From Nocardiopsis sp. TSRI0078 (GTDB lineage: Bacteria; Actinomycetota; Actinomycetes; Streptosporangiales; Streptosporangiaceae): a stretch of 64,000 nucleotides of DNA. The position numbers were made by a program, and so were the translations under genes. The notes beneath the pieces were generated by a model. That model did no database searches. It saw only the letters and a program-made list of their open reading frames with translations, and had not been told where the DNA came from. Location: NCBI RefSeq assembly GCF_001905145.1, contig NZ_LWLB01000037.1:62001-126000 (forward strand), given 5' to 3'. Positions 54,457 through 62,736 of the stretch are shown here, piece by piece. Numbering within the stretch: position 1 is the first letter of the stretch; the number at the start of each line of letters is the position of its first letter.

Positions 54457-55282
54457 GGGCCACCGCCCGGTAGAGGTCGTCCAGGGTGGGCTGCCTCAGG
54501 TCCACGCCGCGGACGGGTCTGGCGGTGCTGGTGAGGATCCGGGCCAGGGTGGCGGCGGGGTCGGTGGTGGGTACGCGCACCTCCTCGTCGTCGAAGGACA
54601 GGCGTACCTCTCCGGGCAGGTCGCCGAGAACCTCCGAGGCCCCGCCCCGGGCGATGACCCGACCGTGGCGCGCCACGGCGATGCTGGCGCCCAGTTCGGT
54701 GAGTTCGGGCAGGTAGTGGGTGGTGTAGACGACCGCCGTGCCCTGCTCGGCCCGGGCGCGCACCGCCTCGAGGAGGGACCGGCGGGTCCCGGGGTCGACA
54801 CCGGCGGTGGGTTCGTCCAGGAGCAGGAGCGAGGGACGGTGGACCATGGCGGCGGCCGCCTGGACGCGGCGCTGCTGGCCTCCGGAGAGCACCCCCACCC
54901 TGCGGTCGAGGAATCCGGTGAGGCGGAGCGACTCGGCGGTCTCGTCGATGGCGAGGGCGAGGTCCCGACGGCGCAGGCCGTACAGGCCGCCGAACAGGCG
55001 CAGGGTCTCCCGGGGCGTGACGGTCGGGTACAGCGCGAGGTGCTGGGGGGCCAGGCCGAGGAGCCGTCGTGCGGCACGGGGAGCCTTTCCGTTGACGCGG
55101 ATCCGTCCGCCGTCGGGGCGCAGTATTCCTGAGACGACGTTGGCGAACGTGGTCTTCCCGGCCCCGTTGTGTCCGACGAGCCCGACGATCTCACCGGATT
55201 CGGCGACCAGGGTGAACTGGTCCAGGGCGTGGACGGAGCCGAACGCCCTGTCCAGGCATAACGCTTCCAGCATGTTCTCCAT
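54446..55282 (-). CDS. ABC exporter ATPase (DrrA/CcmA-like)
   Basis: 278 residues. Single cassette with Walker A GHNGAGKTT, Q-loop LAPQHLALYPTVTPRETLRLFG, signature LSGGQQRR, Walker B LLLLDEPTAGVDPG, and a C-terminal part typical of antibiotic-export ATPases. It energises the adjacent ABC-2 permease. The ATG at 55282 (MENMLEAL) is used; a second ATG at 55273 is also plausible. The promoter side carries the same inverted repeat and TetR-type start seen again at 57361-57398. Confidence 0.9.
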   Translation of the reverse strand: MENMLEALCLDRAFGSVHALDQFTLVAESGEIVGLVGHNGAGKTTFANVVSGILRPDGGRIRVNGKAPRAARRLLGLAPQHLALYPTVTPRETLRLFGGLYGLRRRDLALAIDETAESLRLTGFLDRRVGVLSGGQQRRVQAAAAMVHRPSLLLLDEPTAGVDPGTRRSLLEAVRARAEQGTAVVYTTHYLPELTELGASIAVARHGRVIARGGASEVLGDLPGEVRLSFDDEEVRVPTTDPAATLARILTSTARPVRGVDLRQPTLDDLYRAVAHAD

Positions 55283-55296
55283 CAGCCTTTCTATGC

Positions 55297-55334
55297 AGCG
55301 TACACAAACAAAATATACGCTGTATACTAACGCC
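55297..55334. promoter_or_regulatory. Divergent exporter/TetR promoter, copy 1
   Basis: Inverted repeat AGCGTA-N13-TACGCT (55297-55321), then TATACT (55323-55328) six bases before an ATG at 55335. It is AT-rich in a GC-rich setting and nearly the same as copy 2 at 57361-57398. Likely the TetR operator controlling the ABC exporter. Confidence 0.6.
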
Positions 55335-55417
55335 ATGGGGGGCGTGGGGCAAGAAAGGCGTTCGGGTGTTCTGGGGGTCGCCTCCGCCTCCCGGAGGAGC
55401 ACGGACTGCCGGCGGTG
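55335..55417 (+). pseudogene. Decayed duplicate of the TetR gene 5' end
   Basis: The first ~85 bases closely follow the intact TetR gene at 57399 (MGGVGQERRSGVLGVA against MGNVRQERRSDILEVA). One base is missing near 55382 compared with the intact copy (gtcgcc-tccgcc against gtcgccctccgcc), shifting the frame. Similarity ends at GCCGGCGGTG (55408-55417). The remaining region to 55559 shows no gene. Confidence 0.7.
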
Positions 55418-55559
55418 CCGCACGAGGGCGGGGGAGGGGAGGCCGCTGCGGCCCTGCCCGGGGCGCCGGTGACGTCGGTCGGCTCTTGGCGGTCCCGTCA
55501 GGAGTCCGGCGGCGGGTGGGCCTCGTCCCGGCCCGGAGTCCGCTCACCCGTGTCGCGGT

Positions 55560-56591
55560 TCACGGATCCGCGATGTCCCGGGCGCCGTCGCGGGCACGCT
55601 CTTCGATCATCCTCGCGAAGGACGACGCGGTACGGGCCACGGCTCGGTCGTCGTCACCGGCCAAGCGCCGTAGGGCTTCCAGTGCGACGGCACCCGGCAT
55701 CTCGGCGAGCGCCTGGACCAGCCGCATCCGCACCGCGGAACCTCCGTGAGGCGCGGCGAGCTCGTCGACCAGCGCGTTCCTGATCCGGTCCGCCCTGTCC
55801 GGAACCTGTGCCAGCGTCCCCAGGACCTCGGCCGCCTCGACGTCGTTCGCGCCATCGACCACCATACCGACGAGTACCGGCACCGTTTCAGGCATCCCAC
55901 GCGCTCCCAGCGCCAGGGCGGCGTGCCCGCGGACCACCGTGTCCGGGTCCTGGAGCGCGTCCGCGAGCAGCGCGGCCGCCTCGTCACCGGGGATCTCGGC
56001 GAGTGCCAGCACCGCGCGCCGCCGGACGTCGGCGTCCTTTGAGGCCAGGCCTGGTGCCAGGCTCGCCGCAACGCCGTGGTCCGCCCGCGCGAGTGCCCAC
56101 CGCAGGGCCCCGGCGACGTTCGGATCGGATTCGGCCAGAACCGTCTCGGCCAGCAGCCGGGCGGGCACATCCGTGGTCGGGGCCAGTACGGTCTGCTGCC
56201 GCCGTGCGGCGCTCGGCGAGCCGAGCCCGTGCAGGAGTTCGACGATGCGCAGGACGTCCTCCCAGCCGGCGGGCTCTGAGGCGTCGACCGCGCGGAGCCT
56301 CGTGAGCAGCTCCCGCTCCCGGCTCAGCCGCCCTTCGGTTTCCCGGATGAGGTCGCCGATGAGCGCGGACGGTGCGAAGCCGGGATCCTCCAGGACGCGT
56401 CCTATCCGGCGCAGTGACAGGCCCAGGGTTCGCAGGCTCTCCACGTGGAAGATCCGCCGGATGTCCTCGTCGGCGTATTCGCGGTAGCCGCCCACGGTAC
56501 GGCCGGTCGGCCGCACCAGCCCGAGGGCGTCGTAGTGCCTGAGCATCCTGGTGCTCACACCCGAGCGGCGCGCCACCTCACCGATCAGCAT
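55560..56591 (-). CDS. MerR-family regulator fused to HEAT repeats
   Basis: 343 residues. Residues 1-70 are a MerR winged helix (MLIGEVARRSGVSTRMLRHYDALGLVRPTGR in parts, YREYADEDIRRI). About 70-130 is the dimerising helix (LRRIGRVLEDPGF..RLSRERELLTRL). From about 150 to the end there are HEAT-like helical repeats (VRRRAVLALAEIPGDEAAALLADAL; VVRGHAALALGARG; VRMRLVQALAEMPG) in place of a usual ligand domain. It overlaps the preceding HEAT gene by 14 bases. ATG at 56591 with GGTGGGGA ahead. The inducer is unknown. Confidence 0.88.
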   Translation of the reverse strand: MLIGEVARRSGVSTRMLRHYDALGLVRPTGRTVGGYREYADEDIRRIFHVESLRTLGLSLRRIGRVLEDPGFAPSALIGDLIRETEGRLSRERELLTRLRAVDASEPAGWEDVLRIVELLHGLGSPSAARRQQTVLAPTTDVPARLLAETVLAESDPNVAGALRWALARADHGVAASLAPGLASKDADVRRRAVLALAEIPGDEAAALLADALQDPDTVVRGHAALALGARGMPETVPVLVGMVVDGANDVEAAEVLGTLAQVPDRADRIRNALVDELAAPHGGSAVRMRLVQALAEMPGAVALEALRRLAGDDDRAVARTASSFARMIEERARDGARDIADP

Positions 56592-57267
56592 GCTGTTCCC
56601 CACCGAGCGCGACGAATCGTCTCGCCTCGTCGACGGCGGGCCCGAGACCGGCGTCGGGGTCGCGCAGGAGCCGCTCCGTGGCGCTCGCATGCGCGTGGAC
56701 GCCCGGGTCCTCGCTTCCCGTCGCCGCCCGGAGCACCGGCTCGGCCGCTTCTCCGAGTGCGACGAGGGCGCGGCTCAGACTGAGCCGCACTCTCCGGTCG
56801 CCGCGGCCGAGCTGCGTGGCCAGTTCCTCGGCCAGGTCCTTCTCCTGCCCCTCGGGCACGAGGGCGACGGCGGCACGCCATGCGCTCCGGGCGACCTCGT
56901 CGTCGGAGTCGCGCAGCAGGGACCGCGTGATCGCGGGCCATGCGCCGGCGTCCCCGATCTTGGACAGTGTGTGCAATGCCTGGCTCCGGGCCTGAGCGTG
57001 CTCCGAACGCAGCTGCGCGCGCAGCCTGGGCACGGTGATGTCCGGGGGGAGACGGGTCAGCGCCCACGTGAGCATGTCGCGCACGAAGAAGTCGGGTTCG
57101 ACCGCGCACCGCGCCATGAGGGCGTCGACCAGGGCGGGGTCGGGACGGGTGCCGACCGCGAGGACGGCCTTGAGACGCGTCGGCGGGGCGCTGGCGGACA
57201 GAGCGTCGACCAGGTGCGTGTCCGGTGGGTTCGTATGCGGTGTGTTGATGGGAACCACCTCCGGCAT
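56578..57267 (-). CDS. HEAT-repeat protein, partner of the MerR-HEAT regulator
   Basis: 229 residues made almost wholly of HEAT repeats (RLKAVLAVGTRPDPALVDALMARC; QARSQALHTLSKIGDAGAWPAITRSLL; RRVRLSLSRALVALGEAAEPVLRAA). These resemble the repeats of the downstream MerR fusion, suggesting a shared origin or direct contact. Its ATG lies 2 bases after a predicted -10 with no ribosome site, so a leaderless message is likely. First gene of a two-gene operon controlled by a MerR-type promoter. Confidence 0.8.
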   Translation of the reverse strand: MPEVVPINTPHTNPPDTHLVDALSASAPPTRLKAVLAVGTRPDPALVDALMARCAVEPDFFVRDMLTWALTRLPPDITVPRLRAQLRSEHAQARSQALHTLSKIGDAGAWPAITRSLLRDSDDEVARSAWRAAVALVPEGQEKDLAEELATQLGRGDRRVRLSLSRALVALGEAAEPVLRAATGSEDPGVHAHASATERLLRDPDAGLGPAVDEARRFVALGGEQHADR

Positions 57268-57269
57268 CC

Positions 57270-57300
57270 AGCCAAGACCTTGTCACAGTGTCAATGTCAA
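57270..57300 (-). promoter_or_regulatory. MerR-type promoter with 19-base spacer
   Basis: Read on the minus strand: TTGACA (57300-57295), exactly 19 bases, then TTGGCT (57275-57270). The spacer holds the dyad TTGACAC-T-GTGACAA (57294-57280; 6 of 7 arm pairs match). A spacer of 19 with a dyad inside it is the hallmark of MerR-activated promoters. Confidence 0.7.
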
Positions 57301-57360
57301 GCGTGTGGGCGATGCTGGCCGGCAACTCTTTCAGCATGTCCTGCGCCAGGGTCTCCGTGC

Positions 57361-57398
57361 CGCGTACACAATAAGGATATACGCTGTACACTAATGCC
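57361..57398. promoter_or_regulatory. TetR promoter/operator, copy 2
   Basis: Inverted repeat GCGTA-N13-TACGC (57362-57384) and TACACT (57387-57392) six bases before the TetR ATG at 57399. Same arms and spacing as copy 1, with a changed spacer, so the arms look conserved by function. Confidence 0.6.
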
Positions 57399-58088
57399 AT
57401 GGGAAACGTGAGGCAGGAAAGGCGGTCGGACATCCTGGAGGTCGCCCTCCGCCTCTCGGAGGAGCACGGGCTGCCGGCGGTGTCGATGCGCGCGATCGCG
57501 ACGGGTGTCGGCCTCACCCCCATGGCCCTGTACAGGTACTTCGGGAGCAAGGACGACCTCCTCGACGGACTCGTCGGCCGCGTTCTGGCGGAGGTGCCTC
57601 GGCCTGACCCCGAGCTCGGATGGCGCGAGCGGCTACTGGTGTGCGCGCGGGGCGCTCGCGCGGTGGCGCGCCGGTACCCCCGGACGTTCCCCCTGCTGCT
57701 GACCAGGCCCGTCGTGCTCCCGGAGGCGGTGCGCGTCGTGGACCCGCTCTACGGAGTGCTCCTGGACGCGGGCGTGCCGGGTGAACAGGTGGCCGGCCTG
57801 GAACGGATGGTCAGCACGTTCGTGCTGGGCTTCGCGGTCTCCGAGGTCAGCGGCCGCTTCGGCGAGGGCAACCTCGGTACACGGCGACGCCGTGAGCAGT
57901 TGTCCCCCCGGGAACTGCCCGCGCACCACCGGCTCGGGGAGGTGCTGGACCTTCCGGTCGACTGGGACGCCGAGTTCGAGGAGGGACTGGGCCGCCTGCT
58001 GGAGATGGTCGAGAGGACGGGCTCCACAGGACGGGGGGCGTCCACCGGCGGGCCGGACGCGTCGACGGGGGAGGGCGGAGCGGACTGA
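57399..58088 (+). CDS. TetR-family regulator
   Basis: 229 residues. N-terminal TetR helix-turn-helix (RSDILEVALRLSEEHGLPAVSMRAIATGVGLTPMALYRYFGSKDDLLDG in pieces) and a C-terminal all-helical sensor part ending in a low-complexity Ser/Gly/Thr tail. It probably represses itself and, through copy 1 of the operator 2 kb away, the ABC exporter. Six bases between TACACT and the ATG and no ribosome site suggest a leaderless message. Confidence 0.9.
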   Translation: MGNVRQERRSDILEVALRLSEEHGLPAVSMRAIATGVGLTPMALYRYFGSKDDLLDGLVGRVLAEVPRPDPELGWRERLLVCARGARAVARRYPRTFPLLLTRPVVLPEAVRVVDPLYGVLLDAGVPGEQVAGLERMVSTFVLGFAVSEVSGRFGEGNLGTRRRREQLSPRELPAHHRLGEVLDLPVDWDAEFEEGLGRLLEMVERTGSTGRGASTGGPDASTGEGGAD

Positions 58089-58105
58089 GCACGGAAGCGC
58101 CCGGG

Positions 58106-58133
58106 GCCGGTCCGGTCAGCCGACCGGACCGGC
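58106..58133. terminator. Bidirectional terminator between TetR and lipoprotein genes
   Basis: A perfect 11-bp stem GCCGGTCCGGT / ACCGGACCGGC with a 6-base loop between convergent genes. It overlaps the last codons of the lipoprotein gene. Confidence 0.75.
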
Positions 58134-58589
58134 GAACACCATCTCCTCGTTGCCGTCGTCGACCACGATCCGCAGCGACCCGGTCTCCTCCGGGACCTCG
58201 CACCACAGCGGGAAGCTGTGGGTGCCCGCCTCGGTCTCGCCCGGCCGGTCCTCGCCCCTGGCGTCGGCCTCGGTTCCCCCGGCCTCGCACACGACCCGCA
58301 GGTCGCCGAACCCGAGGACCCGTCCCAGCTGCGGCACCTCCACCTCCAGGGTGAAGTCCACCCGTCCGGGCTCGGGGGAGGAGACGTCCTCGACGGTGTA
58401 GACGACGTCGGCCTCGCCCGAGAACTCGTGTTCGTAGGCGCCGACCGGGTACGCGACGCGGTACGACTCCCCGAACGCCGCCTCCCCGTCCGAGGGCACC
58501 GGATCCTCGGAGGACACCGTCTGCGAGCCGCACGCCACGACGGTGAGGAGGAGGGGGAGGCCCAGGAGGAGGGAGGGGTGACCGCGCAT
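58116..58589 (-). CDS. Hypothetical lipoprotein
   Basis: 157 residues. Signal peptide ending in the lipobox VVAC (LLLTVVACGSQTVSSEDP), then an acidic, mostly beta-type sequence (RVDFTLEVEVPQLGRVLGF). Two Cys (VVCEAG and LWCEVP) could form a disulphide. No family recognised. Probably exposed on the outer face of the membrane. Confidence 0.75.
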   Translation of the reverse strand: MRGHPSLLLGLPLLLTVVACGSQTVSSEDPVPSDGEAAFGESYRVAYPVGAYEHEFSGEADVVYTVEDVSSPEPGRVDFTLEVEVPQLGRVLGFGDLRVVCEAGGTEADARGEDRPGETEAGTHSFPLWCEVPEETGSLRIVVDDGNEEMVFAGPVG

Positions 58590-58598
58590 AGGGACATA

Positions 58599-59423
58599 CT
58601 AGCGACGGGAACCCGCTGCGCCTTCGCCCTCCAGCACGTCGAACACCTCCAGCCACTGCTGCGGGCTCACATGGCCCACGGGGGTGCCCGGCGCGATTCC
58701 GGCCCGCGCCAGGGCCCGGTCCACCCGCCGGGCGGGACGAGTACGGCGCAGCGAAGCGCCCAGCGACCCTCCCGCACCGCCGAAGCCCGACTCCACCATG
58801 CGCCGGTAGCCGCCCATCCGTTCCGGGGGCACCAGGGGTGTCCGGCGCCTGCGCAGCACCAGCAGTCCCGCGTCCACCCGGGGCACCGGCCAAAACCGCC
58901 GCCTGTCGATCCGCCCGGCCAGCGACCACGACCACTCCGGCCAGGTCAGCACCGTCAACCGGCTCCACCGCCCGAACCCGCCGGTGCGCTTGCGCGCGTA
59001 CTCCAACTGGGTGACGAGCGTGGCCGAGGCCAGGCCGTGCGCGTCCAGGCACCACCGCACGATGTCGGCGGTGCGCGCGTAGGGGATGTTGCCCACCACG
59101 TGGAACTCCCCGCGCGGCGGACGCGCGCGGATGAAGTCCGCCCGCACCACCCGCACCCCGCTCGCGGGGTCGCGGTAGCGCTCCGAGAGCCGCTCGGCCA
59201 GCCGGGGATCGATCTCGTAGGCGACCACCCGGCGGACGGCCGGGGCGAGGAAGCGGGTAAGGGCGCCGTCCCCCGGACCCACCTCCACCACCAGGTCGTC
59301 GGGGCCCACCCCGGCCGTCCGCACCACGCGGCGGGCCCAGGAGGGGTCGGTCAGGAAGTTCTGGGAGAGGCGGCGCCGGTCGCCACCGGTACCCGTGTGA
59401 GGAGAACGCGCGGTACGTGCCAC
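58599..59423 (-). CDS. Erm-type 23S rRNA (adenine-N6) methyltransferase
   Basis: 274 residues. KsgA/Erm family: RRRLSQNFLTDPSWARRVV at the N-terminus, VVEVGPGDGALTRFLA (SAM motif I), VVAYEIDPRLAERL, and motif IV NIPYARTADIV. The sequence after it (RKRTGGFGRWSRLTVLTWPEW, RFWPVPRVDAGLLVLRRR) fits the Erm branch of actinomycetes, which methylate A2058 and confer macrolide-lincosamide-streptogramin B resistance, rather than KsgA. GTG at 59423 is the best start; the frame is open further upstream. No leader peptide was recognised. Confidence 0.85.
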   Translation of the reverse strand: MARTARSPHTGTGGDRRRLSQNFLTDPSWARRVVRTAGVGPDDLVVEVGPGDGALTRFLAPAVRRVVAYEIDPRLAERLSERYRDPASGVRVVRADFIRARPPRGEFHVVGNIPYARTADIVRWCLDAHGLASATLVTQLEYARKRTGGFGRWSRLTVLTWPEWSWSLAGRIDRRRFWPVPRVDAGLLVLRRRRTPLVPPERMGGYRRMVESGFGGAGGSLGASLRRTRPARRVDRALARAGIAPGTPVGHVSPQQWLEVFDVLEGEGAAGSRR

Positions 59424-59882
59424 AGCGGTGTCCGTTCCAGCCGCGGGAAGGCGGCCGACGAGGACGGGCGGCACGAACGGGCGCGCCACACGGCGCGCGC
59501 GACAGCGAGGAGGTCCGGGCAGCCCGTCCGGGGGAGGGAGAGGACGCGACTGGGCCTGGACCGGCGGGTCACACGGAAGCGGTCGCCGCGGGCACCACGG
59601 TCGCCGCCGCGGCGCCGTCACCGTGGGGCGGTGCGGCGGCGCGGCGGCCGGGGAACGCGGCGGCTGGGCCGACTACCGGTCCAGGCGCGCGGACCGGGGC
59701 CGAAGGACATGGGTGTGGGCGCTCACCGGCCAGGCGAACGCCCGGCCGGTGACGGCGCAGAAGCAGCACATGGCGGCCAACCTAGAGGCCCTCCGGGAGC
59801 GCGGGCAACGGGTTTTCCGACGGGGCGGGGCGGTCGGAAAACGGTTCGCACGTACACCGTCGACCACGGCATACTCGCCCCC
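59424..59882. other. Divergent intergenic region, no gene
   Basis: About 460 bases between the Erm-type gene and the SAM methyltransferase gene. CATACT at 59870-59875 lies 7 bases before the latter's ATG. On the Erm side I see no clear attenuator. No gene recognised. Confidence 0.4.
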
Positions 59883-60584
59883 ATGCCTGTCTTCGCGGAC
59901 TTCGACACCCGCCACTACCGCACCGTCGACGTGGCCACCGGCTACGACGGCTGGTCGAGCACCTACGAGGACTCCGTCCTGGACGCCATGGACCTGGCCC
60001 TGCTCGACGGGCTCACCGTTCCCGACTGGCGGACCGTCACCCGCGCCGCCGACCTGGGCTGCGGCACCGGCCGCACCGGCGCCTGGCTGCGCGGCCGGGG
60101 CGTCGAGCGCGTCGACGGGGTCGACCTCAGCTCCGGGATGCTGGCGCTGGCCCACGAGCGCGGCGCCCATGACAGCCTCACCCGGGGCGACGTGCGTGAC
60201 ACCGGCCTGCCCGGCGCCTCCTACGACCTGGCCATCGCCTCGCTCATCGACGAGCACCTGCCCGACCTGGCGCCCTTCTACGCCGAGGCGCGCCGACTCG
60301 TCAGACCGGGCGGCACCTGTGTGCTGGTCGCCTACCACCCGCAGTTCTCGATGGTCTCGGGGATGCCCACCCACTACACCGACGCATCCGGGGAGGACAT
60401 CGCCATCGCCACCCACGTCCACCTCATCAGCGACCACGTGCGCACCGCCACGGCCGCCGGGTGGACCCTCGCCGAACTGTCCGAGGCCACCGTGGACGAC
60501 ACCTGGGTGGCGGCCAAGCCCAAGTGGGAGAGGTTTCGCGGACATCCCATCTCGGCCGCCTTCGTCTGGATCGCGCCCGTCTAG
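59883..60584 (+). CDS. Class I SAM-dependent methyltransferase
   Basis: 233 residues. Motif I AADLGCGTGRTGAWL, VDGVDLSSGMLALAHERG and LAIASLIDEHLPDLAPFYAEARRLVRPGG mark a small-molecule methyltransferase of the UbiE/COQ5 sort. Substrate unknown. ATG chosen because CATACT is 7 bases upstream with no ribosome site (leaderless). The 3' end overlaps the convergent phosphotransferase gene by four bases. Confidence 0.85.
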   Translation: MPVFADFDTRHYRTVDVATGYDGWSSTYEDSVLDAMDLALLDGLTVPDWRTVTRAADLGCGTGRTGAWLRGRGVERVDGVDLSSGMLALAHERGAHDSLTRGDVRDTGLPGASYDLAIASLIDEHLPDLAPFYAEARRLVRPGGTCVLVAYHPQFSMVSGMPTHYTDASGEDIAIATHVHLISDHVRTATAAGWTLAELSEATVDDTWVAAKPKWERFRGHPISAAFVWIAPV

Positions 60585-61342
60585 CGCAGCAGCGCCGCCA
60601 GCCACACGCCGCGGTTGCGCTCCACGTACCGCGACGCGGGTCCCCAGTGGTCGGCGTGCCCCTCCGCGTGCAGCCGCGCCCACGGTTGGCGGCCCGTCCG
60701 CGCCCCCTCCACCAGCAGGTCGTACATGCCGCGCACCCGCTGCAGGACCGCGTCGGGCAGTTCCCGGCGCTGGTCGGCGCCGCACCCGTAGCCGTCGGCC
60801 AGGGCGCGCAGCCGCCACGCGTCGTGCTCGGGATCGCCGCCCTCGTGCAGCGGCACGAAACCGTGCGCCGCGTAGCCCAGGTCGCCCATGCGCGTGCCCG
60901 GCCCGGCGCAGTCCCAGTCGATGAACGTCCAGGCGTCGCCGTCCCGCACCAGGTTCCACGGCGCCAGGTCGTTGTGGCAGACCAGTTCCTCGCGCTCGTG
61001 CGGGATGGGCACCTCCCACACCGGTTCCTCACCGGGCCGGTAGGCGGCGGTCAGGTCGTGGAGGCGACGGATGGTCCCGCCCAGACGGTGCAGCTCCTCC
61101 TCCGTCATGGGCGCCATCCGGTCGGCCATCGTCCCGGGGGCGTATTCGAGCGTCTGACGGCCCTGTCGGTCCCTGCCGAGCGGTGCGGGCGAGGCATCGT
61201 AACCGCACCGGCGCAGGTACTCCAGCAGGGCCGTCACCGAGGGGGAGGACCGGAGCCACGGCTTGCGTACGGTCCGGCCCACACGTACCACCCGGTCGGC
61301 GACGTTGCCGCCCTCCAGGACCTCTTCGTCGGTGTCCGTCAT
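60581..61342 (-). CDS. Aminoglycoside phosphotransferase-family (APH) kinase
   Basis: 253 residues. Kinase-like fold with the catalytic loop LVCHNDLAPWNLV and metal-binding FIDWDCAGPGTRMGDLGY. The family phosphorylates antibiotics, choline, homoserine or other small molecules; the substrate cannot be inferred. A normal ATG start at 61342; the stop overlaps the convergent methyltransferase gene. Confidence 0.87.
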   Translation of the reverse strand: MTDTDEEVLEGGNVADRVVRVGRTVRKPWLRSSPSVTALLEYLRRCGYDASPAPLGRDRQGRQTLEYAPGTMADRMAPMTEEELHRLGGTIRRLHDLTAAYRPGEEPVWEVPIPHEREELVCHNDLAPWNLVRDGDAWTFIDWDCAGPGTRMGDLGYAAHGFVPLHEGGDPEHDAWRLRALADGYGCGADQRRELPDAVLQRVRGMYDLLVEGARTGRQPWARLHAEGHADHWGPASRYVERNRGVWLAALLR

Positions 61343-61387
61343 GATTCACCAGGGTCCACCGGGGCGCGCGGGGAGTCCACCGGTTTT

Positions 61388-62662
61388 CTACCGGCCGCCC
61401 CCGGCCTCGCCCTCGGCGGCCGCAAGCCGGGTGTCGTCCATCCGGACCAGCCCGGCGAGCAGGGTCAGGCACAGCAGCCCCATGGCGGCGAACACCGCGG
61501 TCAGGCCGAGGAGCTCGGCGATGACCCCGCCCGCCGCCGCGCCCAGCGGCATGGTGCCCCAGGCGAGCAGCCGGTACCCGCTGTTGACACGGCCGAGCAG
61601 GTGGTCGGGGGTGATCCGCTGGCGCAGGGACACCGTGATGACGTTCCACCCCGCGATGCCCAGTCCGCCCAGGAAGAAGCCGCCCGCGACCAGGTAGGGG
61701 TCGGCGGTCACCGCCGGGACGCCGACGAGCACGCCGAAGGTGAGCACCGAGGCCCGCAGCGTCCAGGTCCGACCCAGCAGCCCCTCGATCCGTCCGGCGG
61801 CCAGGGCGCCGACCACGCTGCCCGCGGCGACGGCGGTCATCAGCAGGCCGTAGGCGGGTTCGGACAGCCCCATGGGCGAGCCGGGGCCGACCGCGAAGAG
61901 CACCAGGACGGTGAAGGCGGCGTTGGTGCCGAAGTTGCTCACTCCCACCATGACGGCGAACGAGCGCAGGATCCGGTGGCGCCACAGGAAGCGCAGCCCC
62001 TCGGCGATGTCGGCGCGCATGGTGGTGGACGAGGACCGCTCGGTCCGGAACCGGCCGCGCACCAGCAGCAGCGCCCCCACCGCGACCAGCCACAGCGCCG
62101 CCGGGGCGGTGAACGACACCATCGTGCCCAGCGCCACCAGCAGGCCGCCCAGGGGAGGGCCGAGGAACTGGTTGGCGGTCAGTTCGGCGGCGTGCAGCCG
62201 CCCGTTGGCGCGCGGGAGCCGGTCGCGGCCGACCACCTGGGGCAGGAGCGACTGGGCCGAGGTGTCGTAGAGGGTCTCGGTGATCCCGACGCACAGCGCC
62301 ACCGCGTAGAGCAGCCAGATCGATCCCAGGTTCAGGGCCAGCGCCAGCGCCAGGGCACCGAGCAGCAGTCCTCGGGCGAGGTTGGCGCCGAGCATCACCC
62401 GGCGGCGGTCGAGCCGGTCGGCCAGGGCCCCGGCCGGGAGCGAGAAGAACAGCCAGGGGACGGTCAGCGCGAACGTCACCCCGGCGATGAGGAGGGGGGA
62501 GTCGGTGAAGCGCAGCGCCACTAGGGGCAGCACCACCTTCAGGACGCCGTCGGCGAGGTTGGACAGCGCCGAGGAGGCCCACAGGTTCCAGAAGGCGGCG
62601 CCCAGCGGCGCGGTGGGGGACCTCGGGGCGGAGTCGACGTGTCGGGGGGTGTGGTTCTTCAT
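61388..62662 (-). CDS. MFS transporter (DHA3-like efflux pump)
   Basis: 424 residues with about twelve membrane helices (FWNLWASSALSNLADGVLKVVLPLVAL; the cytoplasmic loop LADRLDRRRVML; ANGRLHAAELTANQFLGPPLGG). The motif set matches actinomycete macrolide/drug exporters of the MefA-like DHA3 group. It is divergent from an ArsR-type regulator with a strong operator between, so expression is probably induced by a ligand of that regulator. ATG at 62662. Confidence 0.88.
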   Translation of the reverse strand: MKNHTPRHVDSAPRSPTAPLGAAFWNLWASSALSNLADGVLKVVLPLVALRFTDSPLLIAGVTFALTVPWLFFSLPAGALADRLDRRRVMLGANLARGLLLGALALALALNLGSIWLLYAVALCVGITETLYDTSAQSLLPQVVGRDRLPRANGRLHAAELTANQFLGPPLGGLLVALGTMVSFTAPAALWLVAVGALLLVRGRFRTERSSSTTMRADIAEGLRFLWRHRILRSFAVMVGVSNFGTNAAFTVLVLFAVGPGSPMGLSEPAYGLLMTAVAAGSVVGALAAGRIEGLLGRTWTLRASVLTFGVLVGVPAVTADPYLVAGGFFLGGLGIAGWNVITVSLRQRITPDHLLGRVNSGYRLLAWGTMPLGAAAGGVIAELLGLTAVFAAMGLLCLTLLAGLVRMDDTRLAAAEGEAGGGR

Positions 62663-62663
62663 G

Positions 62664-62703
62664 CGATTGAGAGTGACAGATCGATTGAGAAAACTCAATC
62701 GAT
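62664..62703. promoter_or_regulatory. Operator between the MFS pump and ArsR-type regulator
   Basis: A perfect 10-base inverted repeat ATCGATTGAG-AAAA-CTCAATCGAT (62680-62703) plus a further direct copy of CGATTGAG at 62664-62671. It lies between divergent starts, two bases from the pump's ATG at its left edge. Confidence 0.7.
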
Positions 62704-62736
62704 TCGGGAGAACTCGATCGTTGTTACGCTCGGGCC

